In this document: positions 58,466-62,468 of the stretch, piece by piece | How positions within the stretch are numbered: the stretch's first letter is position 1 | Layout: every line of letters starts with the position of its first letter | Source: Chloroflexota bacterium | GTDB lineage: Bacteria; Chloroflexota; Dehalococcoidia; DSTF01; RBG-16-68-14 | Assembly (NCBI GenBank): GCA_022562155.1 | Contig: JADFPV010000005.1 | Location: 1-62,468 of the forward strand | Direction: 5' to 3' | DNA length: 62,468 bases | Notes under the pieces: generated by a model | The model's database searches: none | What the model saw: the letters and a program-made list of their open reading frames with translations, nothing else | What the model was told of the DNA's origin: nothing | Program-made: the position numbers and the translations under genes

Positions 58466-58557
58466 GTATCCGATCGAATTGACGGTCCGGCTTCGACGCC
58501 GATATACTTCCATCCCCGCCCAATGGAGCCGATAGGCAGGTAGAAAGAGGGAGAGCC

Positions 58558-59733
58558 ATGGAAGATGTTGTAATCGTCAGCGGTTGTCGCACCGCCATCG
58601 GAAAGCTGAGTGGCGCGTTCGAGAACACGTCCGCCTCCGATCTGGCGGCGGCTGTTCTCAAGGAGGCCGTCTCCCGTGCCGGCATCGAACCCGATCAGGT
58701 CGACCAGGTTATCTTAGGCTGCGTCGGTCAGGTGATGGAGGACGGCTACATCGCCCGCCATGCTGCAGTGAAGGCAGGCATGCCGGTCGAAGTGCCAGCC
58801 TTCACGGTGAACCGCATCTGCGGAAGCGGGCTGGAGGCGATCAACACCGCGGCGCGCTGGATCCAATCCGGGGATGCGGACGTCGTTGTCGCTGGTGGCG
58901 CCGAGAACATGACGATGATGCCGTACTACATTCGCAAGGGCCGCTCCGGATATCGGCTGGGCCACGGCGAACTGGAGGATGGGATTCTCCACCTCCTCTC
59001 CGATCCGTTCAGTAGCGAGCATATGGGCATTACGGCGGAGAACCTGGCCGAGAAGTTCGACATCGGTCGTGATGAGCAGGACAAGGTTGCCGCGCGCAGT
59101 CAGGAGCGCGCGGTCGCTGCGATCGAAGCCGGTAGGTTCCGTGACGAGATCGTGCCGATCGAGGTGAAAGTGGGCCGCGAAACGAAGGTCTTCGATACGG
59201 ACGAGTTTCCGCGCGCTAGCACCAATATGGAAACGTTGGCGAAGCTGAAGCCTGCGTTCAAGAAGGACGGCAAGGTAACGGCGGGCAATGCAAGCGGCAT
59301 CAACGACGGGGCAGCCGCGGTCGTCGTCATGAGCAAATCGAAGGCCGACGAGCTGGGCGTGAAGGCGCGGCTGCGTCTAGTGGCGCGCGCTGAAGCGGGC
59401 GTCGAGCCCGCCGTGATGGGCATGGGCCCGATTCCGGCCGTCCGCAAAGTGATGGACAAGGCCGGCATGACCGTCGACCAGATGGACGTCATCGAGCTGA
59501 ACGAGGCGTTCGCGTCGGTCGCGGCGGCTTGCAGCAACGAACTTGGCCTGGATGAAGCGAAGACCAACCCCAACGGTGGCGCGATCGCGCTGGGTCATCC
59601 GGTCGGCGCTAGCGGCGCTATCCTCACCGTGAAGATCATGTACGAGCTAGAGCGAACGCAGGGTAAGTTCGGACTCGTCAGCCTCTGCATCGGCGGCGGC
59701 CAGGGCATCGCCACGATCTTCGAACGCGTCTAG
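58558..59733 (+). CDS. Acetyl-CoA acetyltransferase (thiolase)
   Basis: The 391-aa thiolase has active-site Cys in NRICGSGLEAIN (residue about 88), NEAFASVAAA, His in IALGHPVGASGA and the second Cys in SLCIGGGQGIA. The start IVSGCRTAIGKLSGAF is the biosynthetic/AtoB-type N-terminus. It makes or cleaves acetoacetyl-CoA. GAGGGAGAG lies just before the ATG. No beta-oxidation partner is adjacent. Confidence 0.9.
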   Translation: MEDVVIVSGCRTAIGKLSGAFENTSASDLAAAVLKEAVSRAGIEPDQVDQVILGCVGQVMEDGYIARHAAVKAGMPVEVPAFTVNRICGSGLEAINTAARWIQSGDADVVVAGGAENMTMMPYYIRKGRSGYRLGHGELEDGILHLLSDPFSSEHMGITAENLAEKFDIGRDEQDKVAARSQERAVAAIEAGRFRDEIVPIEVKVGRETKVFDTDEFPRASTNMETLAKLKPAFKKDGKVTAGNASGINDGAAAVVVMSKSKADELGVKARLRLVARAEAGVEPAVMGMGPIPAVRKVMDKAGMTVDQMDVIELNEAFASVAAACSNELGLDEAKTNPNGGAIALGHPVGASGAILTVKIMYELERTQGKFGLVSLCIGGGQGIATIFERV

Positions 59734-59807
59734 GTTATAACGTACGGTGTCTCGATCCTCGCGTGAGGCGCGTGTACAATGCGGTGCGTACTGAATAGGG
59801 AGCCTAG

Positions 59808-60803
59808 ATGCCTTCAGCACTCATCACGGGTATTACCGGTCAGGACGGCTCGTATCTAGCGGAGTACCTGCTCTCGCAAGGCTACGAGGTGCATGGCCTC
59901 GTCCGCGGCCAGGCAAATCCCAAGCGGCCGCTCGTGGAAGCCCTGCTGCCCGACGTTGACGTGGTCGAGGGCGACCTGCTCGACCAGGCGTCGCTCATCA
60001 GTGTGGTGCAGAGCTGCCAGCCGGATGAGGTGTACAATCTCGGCGCCATCAGCTTCATCCCGATTTCCTGGAAGCAGGCAGAGCTGACAGCCGAGACAAC
60101 GGGACTGGGCGTCCTGCGCATGCTCGAGGCGATCCGGCTCGTGACCGGCGCCAGCAAGTCGCGACCGGGCGGTGGTGCCGGTATCAAGTTCTATCAGGCG
60201 TCGAGCAGCGAGATGTTCGGTAAGGTTCGCGAGAGTCCGCAGAGCGAGTCGACGCCGTTCTATCCGCGCAGCCCGTACGGTGTGGCCAAGGTCTACGGCC
60301 ACTACATCACGATGAACTATCGCGAAAGCTACGATCTCTTTGCGTGCAGCGGTATTCTCTTCAACCATGAGTCGCCGCGTCGGGGGCTGGACTTCGTAAC
60401 ACGAAAGCTCAGCCTAGGAGCGGCGCGTATCAAGCTGGGAACACAGGCCGAACTGCTGATGGGAAACCTCGAATCGAAGCGCGATTGGGGCTACGCGCCC
60501 GACTACGTTCGCGCTATGCATCTAATGCTGCAGCAGGAAGAGCCAGATGACTTCGTGATCGGCACCGGCGAGAACCATACCGGTCGGGAGTTCGCCGAGT
60601 TGGCGTTCAAACACGTTGGACTGAATTGCGATGACTACATCAAAACGGACGAACGCTTTATGCGGCCGGCAGAGGTCGATCACCTGCTAGCGGATGCTTC
60701 CAAGGCCCGCGAGAAGCTGGGGTGGGAGCCTTCGGTAGACTTTCAGGAGCTCGTGAGCATCATGGTCGACGCCGATCTGCAGGCGGAGGCAAAGGCCGGC
60801 TAG
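59808..60803 (+). CDS. gmd: GDP-mannose 4,6-dehydratase
   Basis: The 331-aa extended SDR enzyme makes GDP-4-keto-6-deoxymannose for fucose or rhamnose synthesis. It has ALITGITGQDGSYLAEYLL (NADP site), ASSSEMFGKVRESPQ, Tyr-Lys pair in SPYGVAKVYGHYITMNYRES, and NHESPRRGLDFVTRKLS, which is diagnostic for Gmd. The length is slightly shorter than the usual 345-370. The Fcl/WcaG partner is not next to it. Confidence 0.92.
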   Translation: MPSALITGITGQDGSYLAEYLLSQGYEVHGLVRGQANPKRPLVEALLPDVDVVEGDLLDQASLISVVQSCQPDEVYNLGAISFIPISWKQAELTAETTGLGVLRMLEAIRLVTGASKSRPGGGAGIKFYQASSSEMFGKVRESPQSESTPFYPRSPYGVAKVYGHYITMNYRESYDLFACSGILFNHESPRRGLDFVTRKLSLGAARIKLGTQAELLMGNLESKRDWGYAPDYVRAMHLMLQQEEPDDFVIGTGENHTGREFAELAFKHVGLNCDDYIKTDERFMRPAEVDHLLADASKAREKLGWEPSVDFQELVSIMVDADLQAEAKAG

Positions 60804-60883
60804 GGCCGGTCGGCCAGCTAGGGCTGGCCAGCCAGCTAGACGCCGGCCTATCACGTAGGGCCGGTATTATCGCTAAGATTAGG

Positions 60884-60907
60884 ACGCCCCGGCCGGAGTC
60901 GGGGCGT
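60884..60907 (+). terminator. Hairpin after gmd
   Basis: ACGCCCCG at 60884-60891 pairs with CGGGGCGT at 60900-60907 around an 8-nt loop. A U-rich tail is lacking. It lies 80 nt past the gmd stop and 7 nt before the ribosome-binding site of the next gene. The stretch 60804-60850 repeats GGCCAGCTAG-like units. Confidence 0.4.
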
Positions 60908-60924
60908 TCGTGTGGAGGTGACGT

Positions 60925-61923
60925 GTGGCAAAGGAAGTACTCTCGGGTCTGTACCAGCTCAAGGTGCCGATCCCCAACAATCCCATCGGCTTCGTACTGC
61001 CGTATCTGATCCCAGGAGACGACGGCTACACGCTCGTCGATTCAGGATGGAACACGCCCGAGGCCTTCGCCGCGCTGGAGGCGGAGCTTGACGAAGTGTC
61101 GGTCTCGTTTGACGAAATCAAGCGCTTGCTCGTCACCCACGTCCATCCGGATCACTACGGGCTGGCAGGGCGGATCAAAGAGATCTGCGGCGCGGAAGTC
61201 ATCATCCACCAGCGGGAGCGGGATTTCATTCGTAGCCGTTACCGGCAGCCCGAACAGTTGCTGGAGCGCATGGCCACGTGGCTCACGGAGAATGGCGTCC
61301 CCGAAGATGAGATGTCAGAACTCCAGCAGTCTTCGATGCCGGCGCGAGCCTACGTCGTGGCTGTCGAACCCGATACTGTCCTCTGGGGCGGAGAGACGCT
61401 CGATTTCGGCGTGTACCGGTTCGAGGTGTACTGGACGCCGGGCCACTCGCCGGGCCACATGTGCTTTTACGATCGAGCGCAGCGGACCATCCTTACCGGC
61501 GATCATGTCCTGCCGACCATCACGCCCAACGTGAGCCTACACCCGCAGCAGATGGGTAACCCGCTCGGTGACTACCTCGCCTCGCTGAAGCGCCTTATGC
61601 CGCTGGAGGTCGAGCAGGTCCTGCCCGCACACGAATACTCGTTCACAGACCTGCAGGGGCGCCTGACTGAGATCGTCGAGCACCATGACCAGCGTCTGGA
61701 CGAGATGCTGGCCATCGTCGGAGAGGACGGCGCGACCGGCTACGACGTCGCGTCGGGCATCGTCTGGACGACAGGAACGTTCGACACTTTCTCGTTCTGG
61801 ATGCAGCGCGCCGCGATCAGCGAGACGCTGGCCCACCTTGAGTACCTGGTGTACGAAGGCAGGGTGTATGCGACGAGGCGAGACAACGTCGTCTACTACG
61901 AGAAGGTGACGCAAGAAGAATAA
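60925..61923 (+). CDS. MBL-fold metallo-hydrolase
   Basis: This 332-aa metallo-beta-lactamase-fold enzyme starts at GTG 60925 with GGAGGTG about 5 nt upstream. It has LLVTHVHPDHYGLAGRI (HxHxDH), a downstream metal His in PGHSPGHMCFYD, Asp in LTGDHVLPTITPN and His in VLPAHEYSFTD. The C-terminal 80 residues form a winged-helix-like LACTB2-type domain. It is likely a hydrolase of thioesters or nucleic acid-like esters; not specifiable. Confidence 0.85.
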   Translation: MAKEVLSGLYQLKVPIPNNPIGFVLPYLIPGDDGYTLVDSGWNTPEAFAALEAELDEVSVSFDEIKRLLVTHVHPDHYGLAGRIKEICGAEVIIHQRERDFIRSRYRQPEQLLERMATWLTENGVPEDEMSELQQSSMPARAYVVAVEPDTVLWGGETLDFGVYRFEVYWTPGHSPGHMCFYDRAQRTILTGDHVLPTITPNVSLHPQQMGNPLGDYLASLKRLMPLEVEQVLPAHEYSFTDLQGRLTEIVEHHDQRLDEMLAIVGEDGATGYDVASGIVWTTGTFDTFSFWMQRAAISETLAHLEYLVYEGRVYATRRDNVVYYEKVTQEE

Positions 61924-61932
61924 GGGGCGGTG

Positions 61933-62468
61933 TCAGCTGGTGATGCCGGTGATGGCGGTGGGCTGCTTACTCGGCAGGCCTTCCAGGTATTCGTGGATCG
62001 TAGTCGCCGCCCGACGGCCGTCGGCCAGCGCGGTCACGACGAGGTCCGCGCCGTTCACACAGTCGCCGCCCGCGAAGACTCCAGGACGGCTCGTCTCGAA
62101 CGTATCCTGGTTCACAGAGACCAATGACCACTGATCGGTCTCGATACCTTTCGCGTTGCGGACGACCTCGTCGTCCGTGCCGTACCCGATGGCGAGCACG
62201 ACAGTGTCGGCATCGACCGTGAACTCCTCACCCGTCGGCAGGGGGCGCCTGCGACCAGACTCGTCTGGCTCGCCCAGCTCCATCCGCGAGAACTGCACCC
62301 GCGCGATGCTCCCGTCCTCGCCGGCCTCGAAGTGCAATGGGGCCGCCAGGTACTCGAACCGCACGCCCTCCTCGACCGCGTGCACGCGCTCCTCAATGCG
62401 GCCCTTCTGCTCCGCCTCAGTCCGCCGGTAGACGCACGTCACCTCCTCCGCACCGAGGCGGACGGCCG
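61933..62468 (-). CDS. Glutamate synthase small subunit-like FAD/NAD(P) oxidoreductase, C-terminal part
   Basis: The frame runs off the window edge; an internal GTG at 62442 is not the start, since AVRLGAEEV continues upstream in frame. It has VTCVYRRTEAEQKGRIEER, DADTVVLAIGYGTDD and FAGGDCVNGADLVVTALADG with RRAATTIHEYL at the end. This is the FAD/NADPH domain of GltD-like proteins, which pass electrons from NADPH. The converging MBL gene ends 9 nt away. It may be GltD or a related pyridine oxidoreductase. Confidence 0.8.
   Translation of the reverse strand, partial: AVRLGAEEVTCVYRRTEAEQKGRIEERVHAVEEGVRFEYLAAPLHFEAGEDGSIARVQFSRMELGEPDESGRRRPLPTGEEFTVDADTVVLAIGYGTDDEVVRNAKGIETDQWSLVSVNQDTFETSRPGVFAGGDCVNGADLVVTALADGRRAATTIHEYLEGLPSKQPTAITGITS

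Overview
The window looks like chromosomal DNA of a GC-rich, non-cultivated type of bacterium, most likely a member of the Chloroflexota (Dehalococcoidia/SAR202-like). The reasons are the protein flavour (AftB-like GT-C glycosyltransferases, orphan Flp pilin, alpha/beta-hydrolase-cyclase remnants, zinc-type L28), the abundance of REP-like palindromes that read as HPELVEGF in spurious frames, and the lack of outer-membrane genes. This assignment is inference. No 16S rRNA and no intact tRNA gene is present.

Layout. (a) 1-2046: right end of a mobile, possibly virus-like element on the minus strand: a Zot/packaging-type ATPase, a 59-aa two-helix membrane protein and the start of a secreted protein, all overlapping. 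It ends at the 3' half of a tRNA-Gly(CCC) gene. (b) 2047-4075: scarred junction with pieces of an alpha/beta-hydrolase-cyclase gene, a DUF1330 gene, a tRNA-Pro-like half and, inverted, the 5' half of a tRNA-Gly(CCC). (c) 4.1-13.4 kb: MgtC, secreted protein, two ABC-2 type transporters with an RDD protein, a NucS-like nuclease and two HExxH proteins. (d) 13.4-25.6 kb: pore-loop channel with an odd filter, PBP1A, gatC-gatA operon, inositol phosphatase, argS and DUF402. (e) 25.6-36.0 kb: accessory island bounded on the left by a third tRNA-Gly fragment and followed on the right by a REP cluster. It encodes an AlbA_2/ATPase regulator, a PHP-SMC-type TrlF ATPase, a replication-initiator-like winged-helix protein with iteron-like repeats inside its gene, an N6-adenine methylase and a small PD-(D/E)xK nuclease candidate. 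(f) 36-44.3 kb: two tandem GT-C glycosyltransferases, recG, a DegV/FakB gene and a FakA-type kinase gene in one direction. (g) 44.4-62.5 kb: rpmB, a tightly overlapping argH/rpe/acetyltransferase operon, HAD hydrolases, two tandem secreted paralogs, Flp pilin, D-aminoacylase, GAF/HD-GYP protein, orphan sugar-binding lipoprotein, thiolase, GDP-mannose dehydratase, MBL hydrolase and the end of a GltD-like oxidoreductase.

The strongest candidate for something undescribed is the 27-35 kb island: a restriction-modification-like pair, a replication module and a PHP-ATPase/AlbA_2 pair next to a tRNA attachment-site scar. The same 13-bp tRNA-Gly anticodon-stem core occurs at three broken tRNA copies. 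The arrangement at 2.0-4.1 kb is what one integration followed by one inversion would leave.
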